Shown in pieces: positions 35,009 through 43,583 of a stretch of 64,000 nt of DNA. The notes under the pieces are model-generated. The model made no database searches. It saw only the letters and a program-made list of their open reading frames with translations, and had not been told where the DNA came from. Made by a program: the position numbers and the translations under genes. The stretch comes from Pseudomonas frederiksbergensis (GTDB taxonomy: Bacteria; Pseudomonadota; Gammaproteobacteria; Pseudomonadales; Pseudomonadaceae): contig NZ_CP018319.1 of the NCBI RefSeq assembly GCF_001952935.1, forward strand, positions 1 to 64,000, given 5' to 3'. Positions within the stretch are counted from its first letter, which is position 1. Each line of letters begins with the position of its first letter.

Positions 35009-35566
35009 CTAAGGCACGACCAGCGTATCGCCGGCTTTAAGTAGAAAATTGGTGGACATGTCATCCCCCGACATCAACTTGCTGTAGTTGACGCGCAGGA
35101 TCTCTTGTCTAGTCCCATTGAGTCGCACGATCTTAATGTCGTCTTTATCGGCGAATTTGTCGAGCCCACCCGCCATGCTTATTACCTGCAGCACTGACGT
35201 TTGACCGGACATGTGCACGGTGCCAGGTTTCAGCACTTTGCCCTGAACGTAGACGAGATTACCTTCGGTGCCGGTGACGACCACGCTCACCTGCGGATCA
35301 GGTATGAATTTCTCAAGCCTGGCAGCGATTTGCTGCTCGACAGCGGTGGTATCAAGCCCCTCAACATCGACTCGCCCTACCAGCGGAAAGGTAATGCTGC
35401 CGTTGGGGAGTACGCGTACATCCTGCTTGAGCTTGTCTTCGCCCCAAACGGAAATAGAAAGGTTGTCTCCCTGATTCAGCTTGTAAGCCCCGTCATTTTC
35501 GACGGCATTGGAAATGCTGGGCCAAACGGCCAGCGCGCACAGCACAGGTATCAATGAACGGAACAT
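35009..35566 (-). CDS. Polysaccharide export protein (Wza-type, Poly_export and SLBB domains)
   Basis: Periplasmic/outer-membrane export component, 185 residues. Signal peptide 1-21 (ends SISNAVE). The Poly_export domain (about 25-105) shows YKLNQGDNLSISVWGEDKL, VLPNGSITFPLVGRVDVEG and AARLEKFIPDPQVSVVV; an SLBB domain (about 110-185) shows VYVQGKVLKPGTVHM and VLQVISMAGG. It lacks a lipobox and the C-terminal helix of E. coli Wza, so it is the short type, and the neighbouring barrel may form the outer pore. A GGAGGGAT site precedes the ATG at 35566. First gene of the export block. Confidence 0.92.
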   Translation of the reverse strand: MFRSLIPVLCALAVWPSISNAVENDGAYKLNQGDNLSISVWGEDKLKQDVRVLPNGSITFPLVGRVDVEGLDTTAVEQQIAARLEKFIPDPQVSVVVTGTEGNLVYVQGKVLKPGTVHMSGQTSVLQVISMAGGLDKFADKDDIKIVRLNGTRQEILRVNYSKLMSGDDMSTNFLLKAGDTLVVP

Positions 35567-35990
35567 CGGGATCCCTCCGTCTAAGTAGCCATGCAAGAAG
35601 CTTAGAACAAAAAAACCTAGTCAAATGACTCTAGCCCATTTCACGCAAAATAAATTACCCAACAGAGTCGCTTTGAGCTTCCAGGCGGTCAATTTCGACA
35701 ATGCAACACACCCGAAACCGGAACGTTAGTGCAAGACAGCGAAATAGTGTTATTTAACAACAGGTTGGAACACGCAAGCTGCCTTCGACGTATTTGCGTC
35801 AATATTAACCACACCCTACCCGCTTGAGCCGGTTTAACTGCAACACCATCAATCTGTTAATGGCAACCTTTGCCGATGCAACTAATTTTATATCCATACT
35901 TACAACCAACGTTTATTGCAAGACAGCGCTCGCCCGCAGAAAAAATGTATTAAGCCCCGTGTTCAACACGTTATCAGAATCATCTTCCAT
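35567..35990. other. Leader region of the export operon, with a direct repeat
   Basis: 424 AT-rich bases between wza and the upstream small secreted-protein gene. The 12-base sequence TGCAAGACAGCG occurs twice in the same orientation (35730-35741 and 35917-35928), inside longer similar segments (35723-35741 and 35909-35928). A TTGACT on the minus strand near 35634 could be a -35 box, but no matching -10 at the right distance is seen. No convincing gene. Confidence 0.4.
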
Positions 35991-36488
35991 CTATATCTTC
36001 CGTCGGTTGGCAACCACAATAAAACCAATCAATGCGGAAGAGAACAACCATGCTGCCGCTGAAAGCGGTACCGCATTCGGTTGATTGATATCAGTTGTTT
36101 CAGCCAGATTTTTAACGTGGACTGCCGAATCAGTCTTGATCTGCTTATTGTTTGCCGCCGCCATTAATCCGTCACCCGAAGAAGAATTGACGGATACACC
36201 AACGCCTGAGTCAGCGTGATCAATGACACTATTAAATTTGGAGGAATAGGCATTATCGAAATAAATGTCGGTGATCAACGAAGGTAAACCAAGACCCTTT
36301 CCGAAAGTAAGCGAAGCGCTACCCGCATACTTCTCAAGAACCGCGCCAAGTTTGGGCCTCAACGCCTCGCTGGTATTGCCTATGCGACTAATTTCATAGG
36401 CCAGACTGGTCGCCTGAGCACTAGCAACGGCCGCACCATTCAGGATCACGGACAACAACACGAATTTAATGACAAATGTTGAGCGCAT
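35991..36488 (-). CDS. Small exported protein with PEP/VPLPA-CTERM-like C-terminal sorting tail
   Basis: 165 residues. Signal peptide 1-25 (ends ASAQATS). The mature part is Ser/Ala/Asn-rich with no known domain. The C-terminus reads NAVPLSAAAWLFSSALIGF then IVVANRRKI: a short Pro-containing motif, a single hydrophobic helix and a basic end, the three-part pattern of exosortase substrates (compare VPLPAAAWLFGSALLG-type tails). An AAGGAGG site precedes the ATG. It lies upstream of and in the same direction as the Wza export operon, a common place for such proteins in exosortase loci. No exosortase gene is in the window. AT-richer than average. Sorting function is inferred. Confidence 0.7.
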   Translation of the reverse strand: MRSTFVIKFVLLSVILNGAAVASAQATSLAYEISRIGNTSEALRPKLGAVLEKYAGSASLTFGKGLGLPSLITDIYFDNAYSSKFNSVIDHADSGVGVSVNSSSGDGLMAAANNKQIKTDSAVHVKNLAETTDINQPNAVPLSAAAWLFSSALIGFIVVANRRKI

Positions 36489-36839
36489 AACACCGCCTCC
36501 TTGCGTAAGGGGGTTATTCTTTTGTCGGTTTAAGAAATCTATATCGGCTAAATTGAGCCTATAAGCACATCGCCATTACGTCAATAGCTCGTCACAATAA
36601 TAAATCCAAATTTAATTTTAGGGCGGATGGCGTCAAAATAACGCCACAATATGCCCCGCAGCCCAGTAAATTCTATCCCTGTGAAATGGCTTTGCGCATG
36701 AGGCGTCAGCCCGCGTCGGGCTGTTGGCCTCGACCCGGAACAGCTTCCTCGCAACGGGCTACGGCGGCTCAGGGCAAAGCCATGCACTGGACCGACGACG
36801 CCTGCATCGCGATTGAAGACAGGATGATTTGCCTGACCA
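36489..36839. other. Gap between the sorting-tail protein and the peroxiredoxin genes
   Basis: 351 bases without a convincing gene. ATGGCTTTGC at 36686-36695 is repeated in reverse complement at 36774-36783, and a small hairpin (CAGCCCG/CGGGCTG, about 36708-36724) lies between, so this may fold as a stable structure after the peroxiredoxin gene. The half near 36500-36660 is AT-rich and probably holds the promoter for the small exported protein. Confidence 0.4.
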
Positions 36840-37493
36840 TTACTTCGGTTGCGCTACCGTACGCAAGTAAGGTTTCACTGTCTTGAAGCCATCCGGATAC
36901 TTCTTCCTTGCATCGTCGTCGGATACCGACGTCGGAATGATCACGTCCTCGCCCGGACGCCAGTTCACCGGAGTGGCAACCGTGTGCTTGGCGTTCAACT
37001 GGATAGCATCGAGCAGCCGTAACACTTCATCGAAATTGCGCCCGGCACTCATCGGGTAGACCAGCATCGCCTTGATCTTTTTATCCGGACCGACAATGAA
37101 CACTGAACGCACCGTTGCGTTGTCCACGGCAGTACGAGCGCCGCCACTGGCGTTCGGGTGAATCATGTCGTAGAGCTTGGCCACCACCAGGTTCTCATCG
37201 CCGATCATTGGGTAGTTGACTGCATGGCCCTGGGTTTCTTCGATGTCTTTGGACCAGGTCTGATGGTTACCGACCGGGTCGACGCTGAGACCGATAATCT
37301 TGGTGTTGCGTTTGTCGAACTCCGGCTTGAGCCCGGCCATATAACCGAGTTCAGTGGTGCAGACCGGGGTGAAGTCCTTCGGGTGTGAGAACAGGATGGC
37401 CCACTTGTCGCCAATCCATTCGTGGAAATGCAGCGTGCCTTCGGTGGTTTCGGCGGTGAAATCCGGTGCTTCGTCGCCAATACGAATGGTCAT
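36840..37493 (-). CDS. lsfA: 1-Cys peroxiredoxin (Prx6 type)
   Basis: Thiol peroxidase that reduces peroxides, 217 residues. The peroxidatic cysteine is in DFTPVCTTELGYMAG (about residue 45); no resolving cysteine is seen downstream, and the long C-terminal part (NWRPGEDVIIPTSVSDDDARKKYPDG) is that of the Prx6/LsfA group. GGAG precedes the ATG at 37493. It stands alone. The name lsfA is by resemblance to the Pseudomonas sulfur-starvation and oxidative-stress protein; this is likely but not proven. Confidence 0.9.
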   Translation of the reverse strand: MTIRIGDEAPDFTAETTEGTLHFHEWIGDKWAILFSHPKDFTPVCTTELGYMAGLKPEFDKRNTKIIGLSVDPVGNHQTWSKDIEETQGHAVNYPMIGDENLVVAKLYDMIHPNASGGARTAVDNATVRSVFIVGPDKKIKAMLVYPMSAGRNFDEVLRLLDAIQLNAKHTVATPVNWRPGEDVIIPTSVSDDDARKKYPDGFKTVKPYLRTVAQPK

Positions 37494-37839
37494 ATGCGTT
37501 CTCCTCGCTGTGAAGGGTAGGGACACTCTCGGAACGATCCAGTATAGGAGACCTTGAAGACTTCGCTCTGTACCCGCGATCCGCCAAAGGGCTAGCGGAC
37601 CTATTGACTGCACACCGATCTACGAGGCGAAACGCTGCCTATACTGCAACCCGGGGTCGATAGAGAAAACGGACAAAAGCGCCAAGTATTCAACCTGTCA
37701 GGTTGAAGTCATGGAAGCTGACGCCGAGCCATCAGGAAATGCAGAAAGTGGCCCTGCTCTGATGCTGCCCGCACGGTGTTTTCCGCATTCGGGTTCCCCA
37801 ATCCAACTGCCCTGATTGTCTGCGCCAAGGACCTGACAG
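37494..37839. other. Intergenic region upstream of the peroxiredoxin and GT25 genes
   Basis: 346 bases between divergent genes. Apart from a small palindrome CAACCTGTCAGGTTG at 37689-37703, nothing stands out. It should hold promoters in both directions, but I could not choose them reliably. Confidence 0.35.
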
Positions 37840-38556
37840 ATGAATGTGATCGAATACTTTGATCGAGTAAGAATCATCAATATCTCGTCAAGAAAGGATC
37901 GCCGTTTAGAAACAGTTGAAGAGTTCACTCGCAACGGCTTTCACATCGATGATGAAAAAACAGGCTTTTTTGAGGCTGTTACGCCCACTGAGGGAAATGG
38001 CTTCCCGAGCGTCGGTGTCAGAGGCTGCTTTTTGAGTCACCTGGGGGTGCTGGAAGAGGCAATCCGCCTGAATTTGAAAAATGTCTTGATCCTGGAGGAC
38101 GACATACAGTTTTCCAGACACATTTCTCAATACGGTAGAGAGGCCATCAAGGCTCTGGAAGGTTTGGAGTGGGACATCGTCTATTTCGGGCATCCGTTTG
38201 AAGAAAATTCAAACTTGCCCGCTTGGAAAGCAGTCGACCGGCCAATACACCTGGCCCATTTCTATGCTGTAAACGGGAAGTGTTTTGGGAAATTGAGGGA
38301 TTTTTTATTCGAGATTCTGGAGCGGCCACCGGGACATCCTGACGGAGGCCCAATGCATTATGACGCTGCTCTCAATACGCTCATTCATAAGAACAAAGAA
38401 ATTTCGGCTTATTATTTCACCTGGAATTGTGGCTACCAAAGGCCCTCGCGGACCGACCTGCATGAGCTTTCCCTCTTTGACAGGGTGCCTATCCTGCGAC
38501 CGGTAATGGGTATGCTCAGGAGGTTAAAGGCAAAAAACCTGAGAAGAACTCGATAG
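37840..38556 (+). CDS. Glycosyltransferase family 25 (LPS-type)
   Basis: GT25-family transferase, 238 residues, of the kind that adds galactose or glucose to lipopolysaccharide. Family markers: RVRIINISSRKDRRLETVEEF near the N-terminus, GVRGCFLSHLGVLEEAI, VLILEDDIQF as the metal-binding acidic motif and DIVYFGHP. The C-terminal part is basic (MGMLRRLKAKNLRRTR). It stands alone beyond the exopolysaccharide locus, has somewhat AT-rich codon use and is followed by two small hairpins. Target glycan unknown. Confidence 0.85.
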   Translation: MNVIEYFDRVRIINISSRKDRRLETVEEFTRNGFHIDDEKTGFFEAVTPTEGNGFPSVGVRGCFLSHLGVLEEAIRLNLKNVLILEDDIQFSRHISQYGREAIKALEGLEWDIVYFGHPFEENSNLPAWKAVDRPIHLAHFYAVNGKCFGKLRDFLFEILERPPGHPDGGPMHYDAALNTLIHKNKEISAYYFTWNCGYQRPSRTDLHELSLFDRVPILRPVMGMLRRLKAKNLRRTR

Positions 38557-38558
38557 TT

Positions 38559-38611
38559 TTCCCTCTAGAGGGAAGGTCTGAAAGCCGGCACGGCACAGAA
38601 GCCGTGTCCGG
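38559..38611. terminator. Palindromes after the GT25 gene
   Basis: A perfect palindrome TTCCCTCTAGAGGGAA at 38559-38574 is followed by a hairpin CCGGCACGGC/GCCGTGTCCGG at about 38584-38611. There is no T-run; the region lies between the GT25 gene and the convergent small secreted-protein gene and probably limits read-through. Confidence 0.45.
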
Positions 38612-38634
38612 ATGATTAGTGCGCTCCACCCTCC

Positions 38635-38970
38635 TTATTTGCGTGCCAACTTGTACCGCACGCACTCCTCGTAAAAGCTCTCGCGCAGGGCTGCGGGCTT
38701 CATCCGCGAATGACTGTCATAGGTCTGCTCGGTAATGCCCATCGCCATCATGTGCATCCACGGCTTGCTGAATTTGTAGGTATGTAGCTTCTGCCGCGCT
38801 GCATACAGGGAAACCCCGGACAGCTTGAGTTCCTGGGCTCTTGCCGCGGTACCCGCGCCCCAGCTGCAAATGTAACGATCACCCGATGCCAGCTCTTTGG
38901 CCTGGACAGAGGCGGCAACGCTCGCCAGGCCTAACGAAATCAGCGCAACCATCACATTCCGCATTTGCAT
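38635..38970 (-). CDS. Small secreted protein of unknown function
   Basis: 111 residues with a signal peptide (to about residue 24, ending SVQAKE). The mature part has two cysteines (RYICSWGAGTAARAQE and FYEECVRYKLARK) that could form a disulfide, and KFSKPWMHMMAMGITEQTYD between. I recognise the style of a periplasmic Pseudomonas protein but no named family. Two in-frame ATGs (38970 and 38964) follow a GGGA site. It is divergent from the antiporter gene across about 180 bases. Confidence 0.6.
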   Translation of the reverse strand: MQMRNVMVALISLGLASVAASVQAKELASGDRYICSWGAGTAARAQELKLSGVSLYAARQKLHTYKFSKPWMHMMAMGITEQTYDSHSRMKPAALRESFYEECVRYKLARK

Positions 38971-39149
38971 TCGATCCCAACTAACTGAAAATAAATTGAT
39001 TTTGGTCAAAAGTTTCAGTCTTCGGGGCCAGCAAAATGCCTTAAGTGCGCTATAGCCTGTTTTTCTCCGTGTCGTGCGGACGTTTCTTGCGCCAATTCAA
39101 TCCTTTGCTATAGCTAACGCTCTCTCCCGCCAACCAATGAGGCAACGGA

Positions 39150-40553
39150 ATGTCAGTAGCAAAGAAAATGACAGTGGGGCAACTGACGATGTTGACAGCC
39201 GTCAACATGTTGGGCTCCGGTATTGTGCTACTCCCCACAAAACTTGCCGAAGTCGGCGGTATTTCCATCCTCTCCTGGCTGATCACGGCCACCGGCTCCC
39301 TGGCGCTGGCCTACGCCTTTGCGCGTTGCGGGATGCTTAGCCGAAAGACCGGGGGCATGGGCGGCTATGCCGAATACACTTTCGGCAAGGCAGGCAACTA
39401 CATCACCAACTACACCTATGGCCTCTCGCTGTTGATTGCCAACGTGGCGATCAGTATTACTGCGGTCGGCTATATCCAGGAGCTGTTCCATGTTCAGCTT
39501 GATTCACTGCAAGTGGGTCTGGCGACCATCGCTCTGTTGTGGATCACCACTTTCGCCAACTTCGGCGGCGCGCGGATTACCGGCCGGATCGGTGCGATCA
39601 CGGTTTGGGGGGTGATTGCGCCAGTGGTATTGGTATCCACCATTGGCTGGTTCTGGTTCGACAGCAGTGTCTACGCCGCCGGCTGGAACCCGCATAACAT
39701 GGGCTGGTTCGATGCCGCAGGTGCATCGGTGGCGATCACCTTGTGGGCCTTCCTCGGTCTCGAGTCGGCTTGCGCCAACACCGATGCCGTGGAAAACCCG
39801 GAGAAGAACGTACCGATTGCAGTCCTCGGCGGTACCCTCGGCGCGGCGGTGATCTACATCGTCTCTACCAACGTCATTGCCGGCATTGTCGATAACCCGG
39901 AACTGGCCTCCTCCACCGCACCGTTCGGGCTGGTCTTTGCCAAGATGTTCACGCCTATGGTCGGCGACATTGTGATGGCTGCGATGGTATTGGCGTGCAT
40001 CGGTTCGCTGCTGGGCTGGCAGTTCACCATCGCGCAGGTTTACAAAAGCTCTGCGGACACCGGTTATTTCCTGTCGATCTTTGCCAAGTCCAACAAGGCC
40101 GGAACACCCATTATCGGCATGCTGGTGCTGCTGGCAGTGCAGACGGCGCTGGCTTTTCTCACCATCAGCCCTGACCTGAGCAAGCAGTTCGACACACTCG
40201 TCAACCTCGCGGTGGTCACCAACCTGGTGCCCTACATCCTCTCCATGGCCGCGTTGATGACCATCCAAAAGGTCTCCAACGTTCCAGCGGGCTCGGCGCT
40301 GATAACCAACATCATTGCGTGGGTCGCGGCGGCTTACAGCTATCTGGCGCTCTACAGTTCGGGCGCGCAGGCGCTGATGCTTGGTGGCGTGGCGACGATC
40401 TTCGGTTACACGCTGTTTGGCTTCGTCAACAACCGCCTGATCCGCCTTGAAGCGCTCAATAACAGCGTACCAACACAGACCGTCAACGCTCGGCACATCA
40501 CGGGCAAACCGGTGCCGGTCAATAACTTGCATGCAGTCAAAGTGGAGGCTTAA
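39150..40553 (+). CDS. potE: PotE-like amino acid/polyamine antiporter
   Basis: APC-family inner-membrane antiporter, 467 residues and about 12 helices. It follows E. coli PotE closely along its length: LTAVNMLGSGIVLLPTKLAEVG, GGMGGYAEYTFGKAGN, LWAFLGLESACANTDAVENP, VPIAVLGGTLGAAVIYIVST and LLGWQFTIAQVYKSS. PotE exchanges cytosolic putrescine for external ornithine. A GAGG site precedes the ATG. The decarboxylase gene follows at once with its own GGAGG site inside the gene end, so the two form an acid-resistance or polyamine-exporting pair. The substrate pair is discussed under findings because the decarboxylase resembles AdiA. Confidence 0.88.
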   Translation: MSVAKKMTVGQLTMLTAVNMLGSGIVLLPTKLAEVGGISILSWLITATGSLALAYAFARCGMLSRKTGGMGGYAEYTFGKAGNYITNYTYGLSLLIANVAISITAVGYIQELFHVQLDSLQVGLATIALLWITTFANFGGARITGRIGAITVWGVIAPVVLVSTIGWFWFDSSVYAAGWNPHNMGWFDAAGASVAITLWAFLGLESACANTDAVENPEKNVPIAVLGGTLGAAVIYIVSTNVIAGIVDNPELASSTAPFGLVFAKMFTPMVGDIVMAAMVLACIGSLLGWQFTIAQVYKSSADTGYFLSIFAKSNKAGTPIIGMLVLLAVQTALAFLTISPDLSKQFDTLVNLAVVTNLVPYILSMAALMTIQKVSNVPAGSALITNIIAWVAAAYSYLALYSSGAQALMLGGVATIFGYTLFGFVNNRLIRLEALNNSVPTQTVNARHITGKPVPVNNLHAVKVEA

Positions 40554-40555
40554 TC

Positions 40556-42841
40556 ATGATGGAACATAGACATTCGCTTGGAATGCTCACGCTGTTGGTC
40601 AGCAGCCCGCCGGACAAACGCACCGTCTTCGGTCGCGCACTGGACCAGTTGATCAACGATGTGGAGGAACGCGCCGTCCAGGTGCTGGCGTCGGAAACGC
40701 TGAGCGACGCCACGTCGATCCTGCGCTCGGACCCAGCCATTCAATGCGTGCTGCTCAGCTGGGAAATGGACAAAAGCGCAGGTCACGAGGAATGCATCCA
40801 ACTGCTGGTCAGCCTGCGTGAGCGCAACACCCGCGTGCCGGTTTTCCTTATTAGCGACCGCAGCACCGCGTCGAGCATTCCGCTGGTGGTCATGCAGCAC
40901 GCCGACGACTTCATCTGGTTGCCCGAGGACACCAGCCGCTTCCTCAGCGGGCGCATCCTGGCAGCCATCGAACGTTATCGCCAAGCCGCACTGCCCCCCA
41001 TGTTCGGGGCGCTGGTGAAGTTTTCACGAAGCTATGAATACTCCTGGCACACCCCTGGACATGCTGGCGGCACGGCTTTTTTGAAGAGCACCGCGGGGCG
41101 CGCTTTCTATGAGTTTTTTGGCGAGAACCTGCTGCGTTCGGACCTGTCGATTTCGGTCGGCGAACTCGGTTCGCTGCTTGATCACAGCGGCCCTATCGGC
41201 CAGGGCGAGCGCTACGCCGCCAAAGTGTTCGGGGCCCACCGCACTTACTACGTCACCAACGGCTCGTCGATGTCCAACCGCGTCATCCTCATGGCCAGCG
41301 TTACGCGCAATCAGATCGCCCTGTGTGACCGCAACTGCCACAAGTCCGCCGAGCACGCGATGACCCTGTCCGGTGCCATCCCGACCTACCTGGTGCCGAC
41401 CCGCAATCGCTACGGCATCATCGGCCCGATCCTGCCGCAAACCCTGAGCGCCAGCGGCGTGAAAGACGCCATCGCCAGTAACCCGCTGGTCAAGCAAGGC
41501 ATCGACCCGACACCCGTCCACGCGATCATCACCAACTCCACCTACGACGGCCTGACCTACAACGTCACCCGCGTCGAAGAGTTGCTGGGGCAAAGCGTCG
41601 ATCGTCTGCATTTCGATGAAGCCTGGTACGGTTATGCGCGTTTCAACCCGCTGTACCGCGAGCGCCACGCCATGCACGGCAGCCCGGACGATCACGACGA
41701 CTCGAAGCCGACGGTGTTCGCCACCCAGTCGACCCACAAGTTGCTGGCCGCCCTCTCCCAGGCCTCGATGATTCACGTGCGTAACGGCCGCAACCCGATC
41801 GATCATGGGCGCTTCAACGAGTCGTACATGATGCACGCCTCGACTTCGCCGAACTACGCGATCATGGCTTCATGCGACGTCAGCTCGGCGATGATGGACG
41901 CGCCCAGCGGGCAAATCCTCACCACCGAATCAATCGAAGAGGCTATCAGCTTCCGCCAGGTGGTCTCGCGCATGCACAACGAGATGTTGAGCAAGGAGGA
42001 GTGGTTCTTTACCTGCTGGCAGCCGCCGACCGTGCAGGTTGGCGCGGCCACCGTGCCGTTCCATGAAGTCGACCCGGTGCTTTTGAAAACCGAGCCGAAC
42101 TGCTGGGTACTGCATCCCAACGCGGTATGGCACGGCTTCGGCGACATCGAAGAAGGCTACTGCATGCTCGACCCGATCAAGGTCTCGGTGCTCAGCCCCG
42201 GCATGGGCGACGACGGCAACCTGCTCGACTCGGGCATCCCGGCCTGTGTACTCACAGCCTACCTGGGACGCCAGGGCATCGTGGTCGAGAAAACCACCGA
42301 CTTCACCATTCTGTTCCTGTTCTCTATCGGGATCACCAAAGGCAAATGGGGCACCTTGCTCAATGCCCTGCTCGACTTCAAACGCGATTATGACGACAAC
42401 GTCGAACTGGAACTGTGCCTGCCGGATCTGCTGGCCGCCAACCAGGCTCGTTATGCCGGCATGGGCCTAAAGGACCTGGCCGACGAAATCTTCGCCGCCA
42501 TGAAAAAACACAAAACCACCGCCAACATGGCCCAGGCGTTCGGCACACTGCCCAAAGCCGAATTCAGCCCGGTGGAGGCCTACGAAAAACTGGTCAGAAA
42601 CGACATCGAACGGGTGACACTCGAAGAAGCCGCCGGGCGTATCGCTGCGACCGGGATCGTGCCGTATCCACCGGGCATTCCATTGCTGATGCCGGGCGAA
42701 AACGCCGGGGCTGCGGACGGGCCGTTGCTGGCCTATCTCAAGGCGCTGGAAGCCTTCGACAGATCCTTCCCGGGTTTCACCCATGACACCCATGGGATTG
42801 AAAGCGAGGGCGGGGTTTATAGCTTGCTGGTGTTGAAATGA
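40556..42841 (+). CDS. Pyridoxal-phosphate basic amino acid decarboxylase (AdiA-like)
   Basis: Cytosolic class III decarboxylase, 761 residues. An N-terminal response-regulator-like wing domain (about 10-140) is followed by the PLP domain; the Schiff-base lysine is K395 in FATQSTHKLLAALSQAS, with the cofactor aspartate in LHFDEAWYGYARFNP. The length (AdiA 756, SpeF about 730, LdcC 713) and segments such as NRYGIIGPI, SPGMGDDGNLLDSGIPACV and GIVPYPPGIPLLMPGEN match biodegradative arginine decarboxylase most closely. It could act on arginine, ornithine or lysine. It forms an operon with the PotE-like antiporter and ends at a strong terminator. Confidence 0.87.
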   Translation: MMEHRHSLGMLTLLVSSPPDKRTVFGRALDQLINDVEERAVQVLASETLSDATSILRSDPAIQCVLLSWEMDKSAGHEECIQLLVSLRERNTRVPVFLISDRSTASSIPLVVMQHADDFIWLPEDTSRFLSGRILAAIERYRQAALPPMFGALVKFSRSYEYSWHTPGHAGGTAFLKSTAGRAFYEFFGENLLRSDLSISVGELGSLLDHSGPIGQGERYAAKVFGAHRTYYVTNGSSMSNRVILMASVTRNQIALCDRNCHKSAEHAMTLSGAIPTYLVPTRNRYGIIGPILPQTLSASGVKDAIASNPLVKQGIDPTPVHAIITNSTYDGLTYNVTRVEELLGQSVDRLHFDEAWYGYARFNPLYRERHAMHGSPDDHDDSKPTVFATQSTHKLLAALSQASMIHVRNGRNPIDHGRFNESYMMHASTSPNYAIMASCDVSSAMMDAPSGQILTTESIEEAISFRQVVSRMHNEMLSKEEWFFTCWQPPTVQVGAATVPFHEVDPVLLKTEPNCWVLHPNAVWHGFGDIEEGYCMLDPIKVSVLSPGMGDDGNLLDSGIPACVLTAYLGRQGIVVEKTTDFTILFLFSIGITKGKWGTLLNALLDFKRDYDDNVELELCLPDLLAANQARYAGMGLKDLADEIFAAMKKHKTTANMAQAFGTLPKAEFSPVEAYEKLVRNDIERVTLEEAAGRIAATGIVPYPPGIPLLMPGENAGAADGPLLAYLKALEAFDRSFPGFTHDTHGIESEGGVYSLLVLK

Positions 42842-42866
42842 ACTAGCGCCTGTACGAAATGCGAAG

Positions 42867-42900
42867 TAAAAAACGGGCGCCCTGAAGGCGCCCGTTTTTA
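42867..42900. terminator. Rho-independent terminator after the decarboxylase gene
   Basis: ACGGGCGCC and GGCGCCCGT flank a CTGAA loop, with an A-run before and a T-run after, so it can work in both directions. It ends the antiporter-decarboxylase operon and may also stop leftward read-through from the RidA gene. Confidence 0.9.
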
Positions 42901-43056
42901 CATGTCTTTTCCTGAGCGGGTAATCCGTGGGGTTTAAACCCTCACATTGCGTCCCGGCAACGATGATCGCTGGCTGGTTTGCCAATCCTGAACCAGACCG
43001 ATAGGCCGCCCGGTGGCGCCCGCTCGTTGAGCGAGGCTGCCGGTCACCCCCTGGAC

Positions 43057-43437
43057 TCAGCCCTTGGCCGCCATCGCCGTGACTTCCACACGCATGCCTT
43101 CAACCGCCAGGGAGGCCACGCCAACGGCGGCCCGAACCGGCCAGGGCTTGTCGAAGAAACGCTGGTAAACCTCGTTGAAGGCGGCGCGGTCGGCCATGTC
43201 GGTAAGGTAGATGGTCAGATGCAGAACCCGGTCCATGGAACTGCCGGCGTGCTCCAGCGCAACCTTGAGCGCCTGCAGGGTGCATTCGCTTTGCAAGGCG
43301 ATATCGCCCAGTTCCAGGCTGCCGTCGGCGCGGGTGGGGATCTGGGTGGAGACCAGCAGGCCGCCGAAACCAGCGACATCGGAGGAGATGGATTGCGGAT
43401 CGGGGTCCGGGAGAAAGGTGAGATCGTGGTTTGCCAT
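43057..43437 (-). CDS. RidA/YjgF family protein
   Basis: 126-residue member of the RidA family, which hydrolyses reactive enamine/imine intermediates formed by PLP enzymes. Typical strands LLVSTQIPTRADGSLELGD and the C-terminal WPVRAAVGVASLAVEGMRVEVTAMA are present, but the catalytic arginine seen in RidA (RxxVxV-type end) is replaced by the PVRAAVG arginine, as in many Rid1-7 subgroups. The ATG at 43437 follows AGAG. It lies convergent to the PLP decarboxylase operon, an attractive but possibly chance association. Confidence 0.82.
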   Translation of the reverse strand: MANHDLTFLPDPDPQSISSDVAGFGGLLVSTQIPTRADGSLELGDIALQSECTLQALKVALEHAGSSMDRVLHLTIYLTDMADRAAFNEVYQRFFDKPWPVRAAVGVASLAVEGMRVEVTAMAAKG

Positions 43438-43583
43438 GGGTGTCTCTTGCTTGAAGGGGTAAAGAGGCTGTCGAGTATATAGCGGCTGGGAACTCGCTGT
43501 GGAACGGCCCGTTTTGAAAGCAATATCTTCTGGCTCGATATGCCAATTCTTGTGTAGCAAGCCATGGATTCATCGATCGACAC

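Noticed and set aside
35824..36084. 86-residue plus-strand frame in the wza leader
   Set aside because: It overlaps the 3' end of the sorting-tail gene on the opposite strand, lacks a ribosome site and shows no motif.
39504..40532. 342-residue minus-strand frame over the antiporter gene
   Set aside because: Composition is rich in His, Arg, Gln and Asp with no motif; the plus strand matches PotE along its length.
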